From: Actinomyces sp. B33
GTDB taxonomy: Bacteria; Actinomycetota; Actinomycetes; Actinomycetales; Actinomycetaceae
Assembly (NCBI RefSeq): GCF_028437565.1
Contig: NZ_JAMRYR010000001.1
Coordinates: 248,001 to 312,000 of the forward strand
Direction: 5' to 3'
Length of the DNA: 64,000 nucleotides
In this document: positions 34,054 to 42,327 of the stretch, in pieces
How positions within the stretch are numbered: the first letter of the stretch is position 1
Layout of the letters: each line of letters opens with the position of its first letter
The notes under the pieces: generated by a model
Told to the model about the DNA's origin: nothing
The model's database searches: none
What the model saw: the letters and a program-made list of their open reading frames with translations, nothing else
Made by a program: the position numbers and the translations under genes

Positions 34054-36600
34054 ATGACACTCCCCGCCGCCGCACCACCCGCCCTCCGCACCCCCGCTCC
34101 CGACGCCGCCCCCATCGGCGACGCCACCCGCAGACGCGCCGACGACCTCAAACGCCGCCTCCTCGTCTGCCTGCCCCTCGCGACCGCCGTCATGGCCGTG
34201 TCCATGGCCCCTCCCCTCCAATTCACCGGCTGGCAATGGGCCGCGGCCGCAGCCTCCGCCCCCGTCGTCGTCTGGGGGGCCTGGCCCTTCCACCGGGCCG
34301 CGATCGCCGCCGGGCGCCACGGCTCGACGACGATGGACACCCTCGTCTCCCTCGGCGTCACCGCCTCGACCCTGTGGAGCTGGTGGGCCCTCCTCGCCGG
34401 TGGGGCCGGGCGCCTCGGCATGACGATGAGCATGACCCTCCTGCCCCGAGCCCCCCACGCCGGCCACCACGCGGAGATCTACTTCGAGGGCGCCTGCATG
34501 ATCGTCGTCTTCCTCCTCGCCGGCCGATGGATGGAGGCCCGGGCCCGCTACCGGGCCGGCGACGCGCTGCGCAGCCTCCTCGAACTCGAGCCCGCGGAGG
34601 CGACCCTCCTCGTCGACGCCGACGGTGGCGCGCGCGCCGAACGGCGGATCCCCGCCTGGGACCTGCGCGTCGACGACCTCTTCCTCGTCCGCCCCGGCGA
34701 GCAGGTCGCCGCCGACGGGACGGTCCTCGAAGGGGAGTCGGCGCTCGACTCCTCGCTCCTCACCGGCGAATCCGTCCCCGTCGACGTCGGCCCCGGCGAC
34801 GACGTCACCGGGGCGACCCTCAACACGTGGGGGGTGCTCGTCGTCCGGGCCCGGCGCGTCGGCTCCCAGACGACGCTCGCCCGCATCGGGCGGATGGTCG
34901 CCGAGGCGCAGGCCGGCAAAGCCCCCGTCCAGCGCCTCGCCGACCGGGTCTCCGCCGTCTTCGTCCCCGTCATCATCGCCGTCTCCGCGGCCACCCTCAT
35001 CGGCTGGCTCCTCGCCGGCGCCCCCGCCCAGCAGGCCATCGCCTCCGCCGTCGCCGTCCTCGTCGTCGCCTGCCCCTGCGCCCTCGGACTCGCCACCCCC
35101 ACCGCGCTCCTCGTCGGCACCGGACGGGCCGCCCGCCTCGGGATCATCATCAAATCCGCGCGGGTCCTCGAGCAGACGAGGGCCGTCGACACGATCGTCC
35201 TCGACAAGACCGGGACCGTGACAACCGGTCGCATGACCCTCGAATCCGTCTCCCCGGCCCACCCCGCGCCCGGAACCGGACCCCTCGACGAGGACGCGGC
35301 CCTGCGCCTCGCCGCCGCCGCCGAGTCCCCCTCCGAGCATCCGGTCGCCGCCGCCATCCGCTCGGCGGCGCGCGCCCGCGGGACCTCCGTGCCCCCCGCC
35401 GCGGCCTTCGCCAACCACGCCGGGCTGGGAGTGTCCGCCCTCGTCCCCTCGAACGCCGCAGGAGACCCCGATGCTCCCGGCCGTCCCGTCGATCTCGTCC
35501 TCGTCGGGCGGGCCTCGTGGATCACCGGCCTGGGCATCGGGCTCGACGAGGAGTGCGCCCGCGCCGTCCACGACGCCGAGGCCACCGGGGCGACGGCGGT
35601 CGTCGCCGCCCTCGTCCCCGACTGGTCCGACCCGGAGCCCGCACCGCCCGACGACGCCGCTACCGGCGCCCCAACGCCCTCCCTCCCCGCGCCCGGCCCC
35701 GACGCCCTCGCCGTCGTCACCCTCGACGTCCAGGGGATGACCTGCGCATCGTGCGTGGGCCGCGTCGAACGCAAACTCGGCAAACTGCCCGGGGTGTCCG
35801 CCTCCGTCAACCTCGCCACCGAGAAGGCCACCGTCACCCTCGTCGAGCCGCACGACGACGCCGAGCTCGTCCGCGTCGTCACCGACGCCGGCTACTGTGC
35901 CTCCGTCGTCTCCCGCCAGGAGCCCTCCCCCGACGCGCCCCCGGCCCCGCAGACCCCGACCGCCTGGGCACCGGACCCCTCCGTCCTCTCCGACGCGACG
36001 ACGGGGAGGGCTCTCCCCGAGACGCTGCCCGGGAGGGCGATCGGCGTCCTCGTCGTGCGCGACGCCGTCAAGGACACCTCCGCCGACGCCGTCGCCGCCC
36101 TCGTCGGCCTCGGGATCGAGCCGATCCTCGTCACCGGCGACAACGAATCCGCCGCCCGCCACGTCGCCCGCCGCGTCGGCATCGACCGGGTGTTCGCCGG
36201 GGTCATGCCCGACGGCAAGCGGGAGGTCGTCGCCACCCTCCAGGACGAGGGGCGCGTCGTCGCCGTCGTCGGCGACGGGGTCAACGACGCCGCCGCGCTC
36301 GCCCAGGCGGGGGCCGCCGGGCTGGGGATGGCGATGGGCTCGGGGACGGATCTGGCGATCGAGGTCGCCGACATCACCCTGACGACCTCGGACCTGTGCG
36401 GCGCCGCGACCGCGATCCGCATCTCCCGCCGCACCCTGCGCACGATCAAGCAGAACCTGTTCTGGGCGTTCTTCTACAACGTCCTCATGGTGCCGCTGGC
36501 CATCGCCGGGCTTCTCAACCCGATGCTCGCCGCCGCCGCGATGGCGTGCTCGTCGGTGGCGGTCGTCCTCAACTCCCTGCGCCTGCGCACCGCCGGGTAG
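34054..36600 (+). CDS. copA: Copper-exporting P1B-type ATPase with HMA domain relocated into the ATP-binding region
   Basis: 848 aa. Eight TM helices with CPC at 340-342 (Cu(I) channel), DKTGT with phospho-Asp384, SEHP near 427, TGDN at 694-697 and GDGVND at 740-745. The protein starts directly with a TM-preceding region; the usual N-terminal HMA domain is absent. Instead a complete HMA domain (about residues 550-620, MTCASC at 562-567) is inserted after the N-domain strand TAVVAAL and before GRAIGVLVVRDAVKD, flanked by Pro/Ala linkers. All catalytic motifs are intact, so it should be active. Exports Cu(I). Convergent with a GT2 gene 34 nt downstream. Confidence 0.92.
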   Translation: MTLPAAAPPALRTPAPDAAPIGDATRRRADDLKRRLLVCLPLATAVMAVSMAPPLQFTGWQWAAAAASAPVVVWGAWPFHRAAIAAGRHGSTTMDTLVSLGVTASTLWSWWALLAGGAGRLGMTMSMTLLPRAPHAGHHAEIYFEGACMIVVFLLAGRWMEARARYRAGDALRSLLELEPAEATLLVDADGGARAERRIPAWDLRVDDLFLVRPGEQVAADGTVLEGESALDSSLLTGESVPVDVGPGDDVTGATLNTWGVLVVRARRVGSQTTLARIGRMVAEAQAGKAPVQRLADRVSAVFVPVIIAVSAATLIGWLLAGAPAQQAIASAVAVLVVACPCALGLATPTALLVGTGRAARLGIIIKSARVLEQTRAVDTIVLDKTGTVTTGRMTLESVSPAHPAPGTGPLDEDAALRLAAAAESPSEHPVAAAIRSAARARGTSVPPAAAFANHAGLGVSALVPSNAAGDPDAPGRPVDLVLVGRASWITGLGIGLDEECARAVHDAEATGATAVVAALVPDWSDPEPAPPDDAATGAPTPSLPAPGPDALAVVTLDVQGMTCASCVGRVERKLGKLPGVSASVNLATEKATVTLVEPHDDAELVRVVTDAGYCASVVSRQEPSPDAPPAPQTPTAWAPDPSVLSDATTGRALPETLPGRAIGVLVVRDAVKDTSADAVAALVGLGIEPILVTGDNESAARHVARRVGIDRVFAGVMPDGKREVVATLQDEGRVVAVVGDGVNDAAALAQAGAAGLGMAMGSGTDLAIEVADITLTTSDLCGAATAIRISRRTLRTIKQNLFWAFFYNVLMVPLAIAGLLNPMLAAAAMACSSVAVVLNSLRLRTAG

Positions 36601-36634
36601 ACGTAGAGGGCCGCCGGCTCTCGCGGGGAAGCCG

Positions 36635-37483
36635 TTATGAGGACGCGGGGGCCGCGGCCCCTTCGGCCGCGCGGCGCTCGCTCGCGGGCCTCGGATAGGG
36701 GGCGCCGATCCCCCCGACGCGACCGCCCGCGGGACGAGCCGAGACCGGCAGGCGGGCGTGGGCGAGGACCTTGCGGGCCGAGGCGACAGCGGCGTCAGTC
36801 AGTCGGGCGGGACGATTGCGGGCGCCGATCAGCGGGTCGGCGCCCGAGTGGACGAAGTTGCAGGGGATCTCGATCATCGACAGCCCGGCGACGAGGATGT
36901 CGACCGTCATCGCGACTTCCAGCCCGTACCCCGACATGAAGGGCATCGCCGCCGTTATCGCCTCGCGGGTCGCGCAGCGCTGCGACGACAGGGGGTAGCG
37001 GGGCTCCCAGCCGGTGGCGCGTCGGATCGCCGCCCGGGCGAGCCGCTGGGCGCGGCCCCGGAACACCGAGGGGTCGACCGGGGGGACGGAGCACGCGCAA
37101 TCGGCCATCCCCGAGGTCACGGCCTCGACGAGGGCGGTCGCCTCGACGGCGGACTCGCCCAGATCCGGGGAGAGGATGAGGAGGTGGCGGGCCGGCCAGT
37201 CCGCGTGGTCGCGCATGGCGGCGACCTTGACGCCGGTCTCGATCGCCGAGGCGCGTCCTCGGGCGACCGAGTGGCGGACGACCACTGCTCCGGCGGCCCG
37301 GGCCGAGCGGCCGGTGTCGTCGTCCGACCCGTCGTCGACGACGATGAGGAGATCGACGCCGGGGATGGCCCGACAGGCCCGGACAGTGGCCGCGACATCG
37401 CGGCCGACGTTGTGGGCGGGCAGGATCGCCGCCACCCGCTGCGGGGCGGTGCGTCCGCCGCTGACCGTGACCGAGGAGCTCAC
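36635..37483 (-). CDS. Family 2 glycosyltransferase
   Basis: 282 aa. GT-A fold: VAAILPAHNVGRDVAATV at the N-terminus, then LLIVVDDGSDDDT binding the nucleotide sugar, and a DLGE stretch at the usual DxD position. No TM helices. It resembles dolichol-phosphate-mannose/glucosyl transferases of cell-envelope synthesis, but the acceptor is unknown. GTG 37483 is supported by a -10 box 6 nt upstream (leaderless). The C-terminal 40 residues are a low-complexity Arg/Ala/Pro tail. Confidence 0.8.
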   Translation of the reverse strand: MSSSVTVSGGRTAPQRVAAILPAHNVGRDVAATVRACRAIPGVDLLIVVDDGSDDDTGRSARAAGAVVVRHSVARGRASAIETGVKVAAMRDHADWPARHLLILSPDLGESAVEATALVEAVTSGMADCACSVPPVDPSVFRGRAQRLARAAIRRATGWEPRYPLSSQRCATREAITAAMPFMSGYGLEVAMTVDILVAGLSMIEIPCNFVHSGADPLIGARNRPARLTDAAVASARKVLAHARLPVSARPAGGRVGGIGAPYPRPASERRAAEGAAAPASS

Positions 37484-37489
37484 GGGTCC

Positions 37490-37495
37490 ATGATA
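37490..37495 (-). promoter_or_regulatory. -10 box for leaderless GT2 transcript
   Basis: TATCAT on the minus strand ends 6 nt before the GTG start at 37483. No SD is present. Confidence 0.45.
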
Positions 37496-37557
37496 TTCGC
37501 CACGGCCCGCTCTCGCTCCTCCGTCCGCGCTTCTTGCGGCGCGGGCGCTCCGACGCC

Positions 37558-37585
37558 GGACGCCCCGGCATTCGCCGGGGCGTCC
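37558..37585 (-). terminator. Terminator hairpin downstream of the DUF5926 gene
   Basis: 12-bp perfect arms GGACGCCCCGGC / GCCGGGGCGTCC around tetraloop ATTC, about 40 nt past the stop codon at 37627. Confidence 0.8.
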
Positions 37586-37626
37586 GTCACGCGTTCGCCG
37601 TCGGGGCGGTTCGGAATCGTCTCGGG

Positions 37627-38508
37627 CTAGCGGATCGTCACCTGCCGGGAGACGAGGCCCTGGCGCAGACGCCGCTCGTCGGCCGTCAGCGGCTTGGAGG
37701 AAGCGAGGGCCTCATCGAGAGCGGCGGCCAGGGCCTGCGCGTCATCGGCGACATCGACGGCGGTGACGCCCTCGGCGAGCTCGAAGACGGGGATCGCGAT
37801 GCCGCAGGCGCGGAACGCGCCGACGAAGCGCGACCCCTCGCCCATGTGGGCCCGGCCGGTCGCGGCCAGGCGGGCCAGGGCGTCGAACAGGGGGCTCTCC
37901 TCGATGTCCGTCGCGTACCGCACGAAGTTCCGGTTCATCTCGCACCAGAACATGCCGGTGGTGCCGGGAACGGCCTCGGTGGGGATGACTTCCTCGCGGT
38001 TCTGCTCCAGAGCCCTGCGGGTCTGGTCGTCGACCTCCTCGGCCGGGTCGAACCAGTAGGAGAAGTCGTCGACGATCTTCATCGCGGTGAACCCCTCGGG
38101 GTCGAGAACGTCCTGGAGGCGCTCGGAGGGGTCGCGCACGTCGATGTCGATGAGCCCCTGGTCGCCGCCCGCGCGCGCGTCGATCGCGGCGAGGAGCGCG
38201 GCGGCGACGTCGTGGGAGAGGTCGGCGGAGTTGAAGCGGGTCTGGAGGGCGACGAGGATGCGGCCGTCGGAGCGCACCATCGCGGGGCGGCCATCGGGCA
38301 GGAGGGTGACGAGGTCGAACTCGACGCCTCCGTGGGCGTCGTCGGTCCGGGCGGTCATCGTCGCGCAGGGGATGATCTCGCGCATCGCGACGAGGTCGAC
38401 CTCCTTGGACAGCCCCTCGAACGGGCGGGCGACGAAGGGGATCGGCGCCCGGTAGGCGGCGAGCGTGTCCGGATTGGCGACCTTCTTGCGGCGGCTTGCT
38501 TTACCCAT
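37627..38508 (-). CDS. DUF5926 family protein
   Basis: 293 aa. Begins MGKASRRKKVANPDTLAAYRAPIPFVARPFEGL, the characteristic basic N-terminus of actinobacterial DUF5926 proteins, then a soluble mixed alpha/beta body (for example VDLVAMREIIPCATMTA) and a helical C-terminus. No known function; typically a conserved cytoplasmic protein. I choose ATG 38508 because TACGAT lies exactly 7 nt upstream, which fits a leaderless start. The in-frame ATG at 38517 overlaps that -10 box. Confidence 0.8.
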   Translation of the reverse strand: MGKASRRKKVANPDTLAAYRAPIPFVARPFEGLSKEVDLVAMREIIPCATMTARTDDAHGGVEFDLVTLLPDGRPAMVRSDGRILVALQTRFNSADLSHDVAAALLAAIDARAGGDQGLIDIDVRDPSERLQDVLDPEGFTAMKIVDDFSYWFDPAEEVDDQTRRALEQNREEVIPTEAVPGTTGMFWCEMNRNFVRYATDIEESPLFDALARLAATGRAHMGEGSRFVGAFRACGIAIPVFELAEGVTAVDVADDAQALAAALDEALASSKPLTADERRLRQGLVSRQVTIR

Positions 38509-38515
38509 GAGGGTC

Positions 38516-38521
38516 ATCGTA
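38516..38521 (-). promoter_or_regulatory. -10 box for leaderless DUF5926 transcript
   Basis: TACGAT on the minus strand, 7 nt before the ATG at 38508. Confidence 0.45.
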
Positions 38522-38549
38522 GCGGCTCGCGCCCGGCCCCCACTCCCCC

Positions 38550-38614
38550 CATTTCCCCCGAAAACGAACATTTCCTGCGAAAACGAAGGCCTTTTCTTCG
38601 TAATCGACGTAAAT
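38550..38614 (+). repeat. Dispersed repeat element, copy 2 (diverged 3' half)
   Basis: Starts with the shared CATTTCCCCCGAAAACGAAC and ATTTCC, then TGCGAAAACGAAGG and a diverged right half. It sits upstream of the DUF5926 gene and downstream of the FGGY kinase stop. Confidence 0.7.
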
Positions 38615-38696
38615 GACCGCGCGACGGACGCGGGCGCCGGGACCCCGAAAGGCCCGCGGCGCCCTCGTCGACCACCCCGTCGAACGGGAGACGCCC

Positions 38697-40292
38697 TCAG
38701 CTGTGATCGGCCATCGACTGAACCGCCGGCAACGCGGCCCGATAGCGCGCGAGGAACGCGTCGTACCCGGCGCGCCCAGCCGGATCGGGCTCCAGGACGC
38801 TCGCCTGCGCATCGGCGAAGACCCTCTCGTCGAGGTAGGCCGGCAGCGACTCGTCCTCCGCCCGGGCCACGAGATAGCGGGCGAGGACCGCGATCCCCCA
38901 CGCTCCCCCCTCGCCAGCCGTCGCCCCCACCGACACGGGGATGCCGAGGGCGTCGGCGAGAACCTGCTGGGCCACGCCCGGCGTCTTGAACAGCCCGCCG
39001 TGCCCGAAGAGCTTGTCGAGGGCGACGTCCTCGTCGGCGAGGATGTCCATGCCGATGCGCACCGCCGCGAAGATGCTCATCAACTGGGTGCGGATGGCGT
39101 TGGCCAGGGTGAAGTCCGAGTCGGGGGCGTGGGCGAACATCGGCCGGCCGGCCTCCAGGCCCATCAGCGGTTCGCCGGACAGCGTGTTGTAGGCGAGCAG
39201 GCCCCCGCCGTCGGGGGCCCCCGTCATCGCGTGCTCGTAGAGCAGGTCGTAGACCTTCGGCGTCGACAGGTCGATGCCGGCGATCTGGGCGAACCGGACG
39301 AACATCGCCACCCAGCCGTCGATCTCGGACGCCCCGTTGTTCGAATGGACCATGGCGACCGGCGACCCGTCGGGGGTGGTGACCATGTCGATCTCAGTGT
39401 GGAGCTCTGCGAGGGCCTTCTCCAGGACGACCATGAGGAATACGGAGGTGCCGCAGGAGATGTTGCCGGTGCGCTGACCGACGGAGTTCGTCGCGACCAT
39501 GCCGGTGCCGGCGTCGCCCTCGGGCGGGCACATCGGGATGCCAGGGGTGAGGGCTCCCGTGGGGTCGAGGAGGGCGGCTCCTTCGGCGGTGAGGGTTCCC
39601 GCGTCTTGTCCGGCGACGAGGACGGTCGGCAGGAGGTCGCGCAGTCTCCAGCCGAATCCCCGGTCGGCGACGAGGGCGTCGTAGGCGTCGATGCGGGCCT
39701 GGTCGTAGTCCATGGTCCGCGAGTCGATGGGGAACATGCCCGAGGCGTCGCCGATCCCCAGGACGTGGCGGCCGGTGAGCTGCTCGTGGACCCATCCGGC
39801 GAGGGTCGTCATCGAGGCGATCGAGGCGATGCGCGGCTCGTCGTCGAGGATGGCCTGGTGGAGGTGGGCGATGGACCAGCGCAGGGGGATGTTGAAGTCG
39901 AAGGCGCGGATCAGTTCGTCGGCGGCTGCGGCGGTGTTGGTGTTGCGCCAGGTCCGGAACTGGGCGATCTGGTCGCCGTCGGCGTCGAATGCGAGGAATC
40001 CGTGCATCATCGCGGAGATGCCGAGGGAGCCGTAGGTCGTGGGGACGACGCCGTACGAGGCCTTGACGTCGTCGACGAGGCGGGCGTAGGCGTCTTGGAG
40101 TCCTGCGCGCACGTCGTCGAGGGTGTACGTCCACAGGCCGTCGACGTGGCGGTTCTCCCAGGAATGCCCGCCCGAGGCGAGGGGCTGGTGGTCGGGGCCG
40201 ATGAGGACGGCCTTTATGCGGGTGGAACCGAATTCGATGCCGAGGGAGGTCTCGCCGTTCTCGATGGCGGCGCGGATGTCGGTCGTGGTCAT
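38697..40292 (-). CDS. FGGY-family carbohydrate kinase
   Basis: 531 aa. Actin/hexokinase-fold sugar kinase (xylulose/ribulose/glycerol kinase group). N-terminal phosphate-binding strand LGIEFGSTRIKAVLIG; central GNISCGTSVFLMV; C-terminal adenosine-site loop LFGHGGLFKTPGVAQQVLADAL with ATAGEGGAWGIA. AGGAGGA lies upstream of the ATG. No sugar transporter or isomerase is adjacent, so the substrate (a pentulose is most likely from overall layout) cannot be fixed. A LacI-type operator lies about 80 nt upstream. Confidence 0.85.
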   Translation of the reverse strand: MTTTDIRAAIENGETSLGIEFGSTRIKAVLIGPDHQPLASGGHSWENRHVDGLWTYTLDDVRAGLQDAYARLVDDVKASYGVVPTTYGSLGISAMMHGFLAFDADGDQIAQFRTWRNTNTAAAADELIRAFDFNIPLRWSIAHLHQAILDDEPRIASIASMTTLAGWVHEQLTGRHVLGIGDASGMFPIDSRTMDYDQARIDAYDALVADRGFGWRLRDLLPTVLVAGQDAGTLTAEGAALLDPTGALTPGIPMCPPEGDAGTGMVATNSVGQRTGNISCGTSVFLMVVLEKALAELHTEIDMVTTPDGSPVAMVHSNNGASEIDGWVAMFVRFAQIAGIDLSTPKVYDLLYEHAMTGAPDGGGLLAYNTLSGEPLMGLEAGRPMFAHAPDSDFTLANAIRTQLMSIFAAVRIGMDILADEDVALDKLFGHGGLFKTPGVAQQVLADALGIPVSVGATAGEGGAWGIAVLARYLVARAEDESLPAYLDERVFADAQASVLEPDPAGRAGYDAFLARYRAALPAVQSMADHS

Positions 40293-40709
40293 ATGTCCTC
40301 CTGGTGTCCTCGTTGACGTGAGTCGATCTTCGGCGAGGCGGAGCCGAGTCGCAAGCTCCGATCACCATAGGGATAACGTTAACACTGCTGTGAGCAGAGA
40401 CACAGGAGCTCCCGCTCGCCGCAAGCACCCACCATGCTGCGATCCGCGCATCCGCGGAGACGGTCGAGCCGAAGCCCGAGCCGCCCACAGACCCCAGAAG
40501 GGGCCGGCCTTACGGCCGACCCCTTCTGAGATCCCATCAACACAGTGCAAGTCTTCTCGATGCAACCCTTTCGCGAACCGTGCGGCTCTTGTTCATCTGT
40601 CTGCTCATCGGGGCTCTCGCTCCCCGATGAGCACGACATTACGAAGCACTCCTTGTAGATCCATCGACTCAACCTGAAATTTCCCTGGGAATCCAATCCG
40701 GGAATCGAC
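40293..40709. other. 417-nt intergenic region: kinase promoter side and pilus-operon terminator side
   Basis: It holds a LacI-type palindrome (40371-40384) and a hairpin AGAAGGGG...CCCCTTCT (40496-40527). A second hairpin GCTCATCGGGG...CCCCGATGAGC (40603-40632) would end the Tad operon. Short open frames here (40362-40565 and 40379-40723, minus) have no SD, atypical composition and no recognisable family, so I do not call genes. Confidence 0.6.
40371..40384. promoter_or_regulatory. LacI-family operator candidate upstream of FGGY kinase
   Basis: GGATAACGTTAACA is centred on the TAACGTTA palindrome with the CG core typical of LacI/GalR-family operators. It lies 79-92 nt upstream of the kinase start, suggesting sugar-inducible control by an unlinked repressor. 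Confidence 0.5.
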
Positions 40710-41102
40710 CTACGGGTCGACACCGGCTCGTGCCCGCGCCTCGATCGGAATCACGATCCCCGCTGCCCCCGCGCGCCCCGAAACGACGACGAGCGTATCG
40801 ACGCCCTCGGTCCAACACTCCGACATGACCTCTCCATTGGCCTCGACGACGGAGCGGGCCGCGGCGCACGGCCTATCCCCGACATCCTCCCATTGGGCGA
40901 CGGCCGACACATCAGCGCCGGCCAGAGCCGCGAGATCGACGACCGCTTGGAGCCGGGCCTGTTCGGTGCCGATGCCGCCGACGACCAGGAGGACCGCGAT
41001 GAGGGGGCTCGCCACGAGGACGGCCCCGAGAACGAGGATCGTCCCGGATCCCTCCTCGCCCTCCGCACGAGTCCATTCCTCAGCCCGGACTCGCGCTCTC
41101 AC
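40710..41102 (-). CDS. TadE/TadG-like pilus protein (Rv3654c-like)
   Basis: 130 aa. After a charged N-terminus comes GSGTILVLGAVLVASPLIAVLLVVGGI, a pilin-like TM helix preceded by the processing-type Gly. Then QARLQAVVDLAALAGAD, the 'VDLAALAGA' signature of TadG/Rv3654c proteins, and an extracytoplasmic domain with two Cys. GTG start overlaps the tadE stop (GTGA). Last gene of the Tad operon. Likely a minor pseudopilin of the Flp pilus assembly. Confidence 0.8.
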   Translation of the reverse strand: MRARVRAEEWTRAEGEEGSGTILVLGAVLVASPLIAVLLVVGGIGTEQARLQAVVDLAALAGADVSAVAQWEDVGDRPCAAARSVVEANGEVMSECWTEGVDTLVVVSGRAGAAGIVIPIEARARAGVDP

Positions 41103-41515
41103 GGGATCGCCTGCTCGAGCGTCGTCGTCACCTCGCACCGGGCCGGAGGCAGACCCGGGATCCCCGCGACCGGTACCGTTCCGGTGACGGTGATCCACCG
41201 ATCGGACCGGGCGACTGAGATCGCCGGCGCCGGGCCTCCCCGTGAATAGGCGCGGGCGGCCGCCTCCTGAGCCGACTCCTGCCCGATCGAGGCGGCCCGG
41301 GCCCCCTCTCGAACCGACTGGCAGAGGGCAGACCGGGTCAGACCGACGGCGGAGACGGCGACGATCAGGGAGATCACGACCATGACCGCGAAGAACCCGA
41401 TCGCCAACTCCACCGTCGTACTGCCGTCCTGGGACGCCTCCCGTCTGGTGGAGAAGCGGTGTTCGACGAGGGGCTTGCGGCATCTCAGATGGAAGCCCGC
41501 GGTGTCGACGAGCAA
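41099..41515 (-). CDS. tadE: TadE-family minor pilin
   Basis: 138 aa if begun at TTG 41515, close to the M. tuberculosis Rv3655c size. The core is SQDGSTTVELAIGFFAVMVVISLIVAV: a prepilin-like Gly-Ser-T-T-V-E motif and a single TM helix. A periplasmic domain with REGARAASIG follows. The start is uncertain: an in-frame ATG at 41887 overlaps the previous stop (ATGA), as at other junctions in this operon, and would give 262 aa. That extension is Arg-rich, includes (Asp-Arg)10 from a hexanucleotide repeat, and has weaker third-position GC bias than normal genes here. Confidence 0.7.
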   Translation of the reverse strand: MLVDTAGFHLRCRKPLVEHRFSTRREASQDGSTTVELAIGFFAVMVVISLIVAVSAVGLTRSALCQSVREGARAASIGQESAQEAAARAYSRGGPAPAISVARSDRWITVTGTVPVAGIPGLPPARCEVTTTLEQAIP

Positions 41516-41535
41516 TCGTCGCCGAAATCCACCGC

Positions 41536-41597
<62 letters not shown>

Positions 41598-41883
41598 GAT
41601 GCTCGAGCCTCGCACGAGACCGATTCACCCCATCGCCCGCGCGCCGCTCCCCCAACGCCGGACCCAGGAACGCCGAGGAGCCCACCACGCCCCCTTTCCA
41701 GGTCGCTTCTTTCCCCGCCGCACCGAGTACCGGACGGGCGGCCGACGAATCCCCCAGTCCCGCGATGACGCCACCGACGGCAGGACGCGCACTGAGAGGA
41801 ATCCCCCCGTCGGCGCCGTATTCCAGGGACCGACCGGGGGCGGCGCCTGTCGGAGTAGCGGTTCCCCCTGCACGCACGGCTCC

Positions 41884-42138
41884 TCATAGCGTCAGGGCGG
41901 ACTCGATGATCCCCTGGATCAATCCTTTGACGGCCCCCGATTTGAGGACGACGACGAGCAATCCCGCCAAACCGGCAGTCGCGACGGCTCCGATCGCGTA
42001 CTCGACGGTCGTCGACCCCTCTTCGTCGGCGACATTCCGATCGGCGCCTCTGCGAACGGCGGCGCGAGGCTCGAGGCCTGCGGCGGTGGTGATCCCGAGC
42101 CGGATGACGGCGCGGTCGACATGATCGATGAGGTTCAT
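41884..42138 (-). CDS. flp: DUF4244 / Flp-type major pilin
   Basis: 84 aa. Cytoplasmic leader followed by EEGSTTVEYAIGAVATAGLAGLLVVVL: a prepilin-type Gly-Ser-T-T-V-E-Y site and a hydrophobic helix, the layout of Flp pilins and of M. tuberculosis Rv3656c. CAGGAG is upstream of ATG 42138. It is separated from tadBC by 189 nt, more than any other gap in the operon, which allows an extra promoter for the major subunit. Likely the main Flp pilus subunit. Confidence 0.82.
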   Translation of the reverse strand: MNLIDHVDRAVIRLGITTAAGLEPRAAVRRGADRNVADEEGSTTVEYAIGAVATAGLAGLLVVVLKSGAVKGLIQGIIESALTL

Positions 42139-42327
42139 GGTGTTCTCCTGTTCCCCCCGGAATCCCCGGGGACTCCAGAGTCGCGCCCGCATCCGGGCCA
42201 CCGCCATGACCGCTGGCGGAACTGTGGATCACGGGAGCCGCGCGCCGCCTGTGGACAATCCGACCGGGCAGGCGCTGATCCAGCCGAATCGTTCCACCAG
42301 CGAATGCTCGCAAACGAGAACGCCCTC

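Noticed and set aside
40362-40723. Two short minus-strand frames between the FGGY kinase and the Tad operon
   Set aside because: No SD, no conserved pattern, and they span operator and terminator hairpins.
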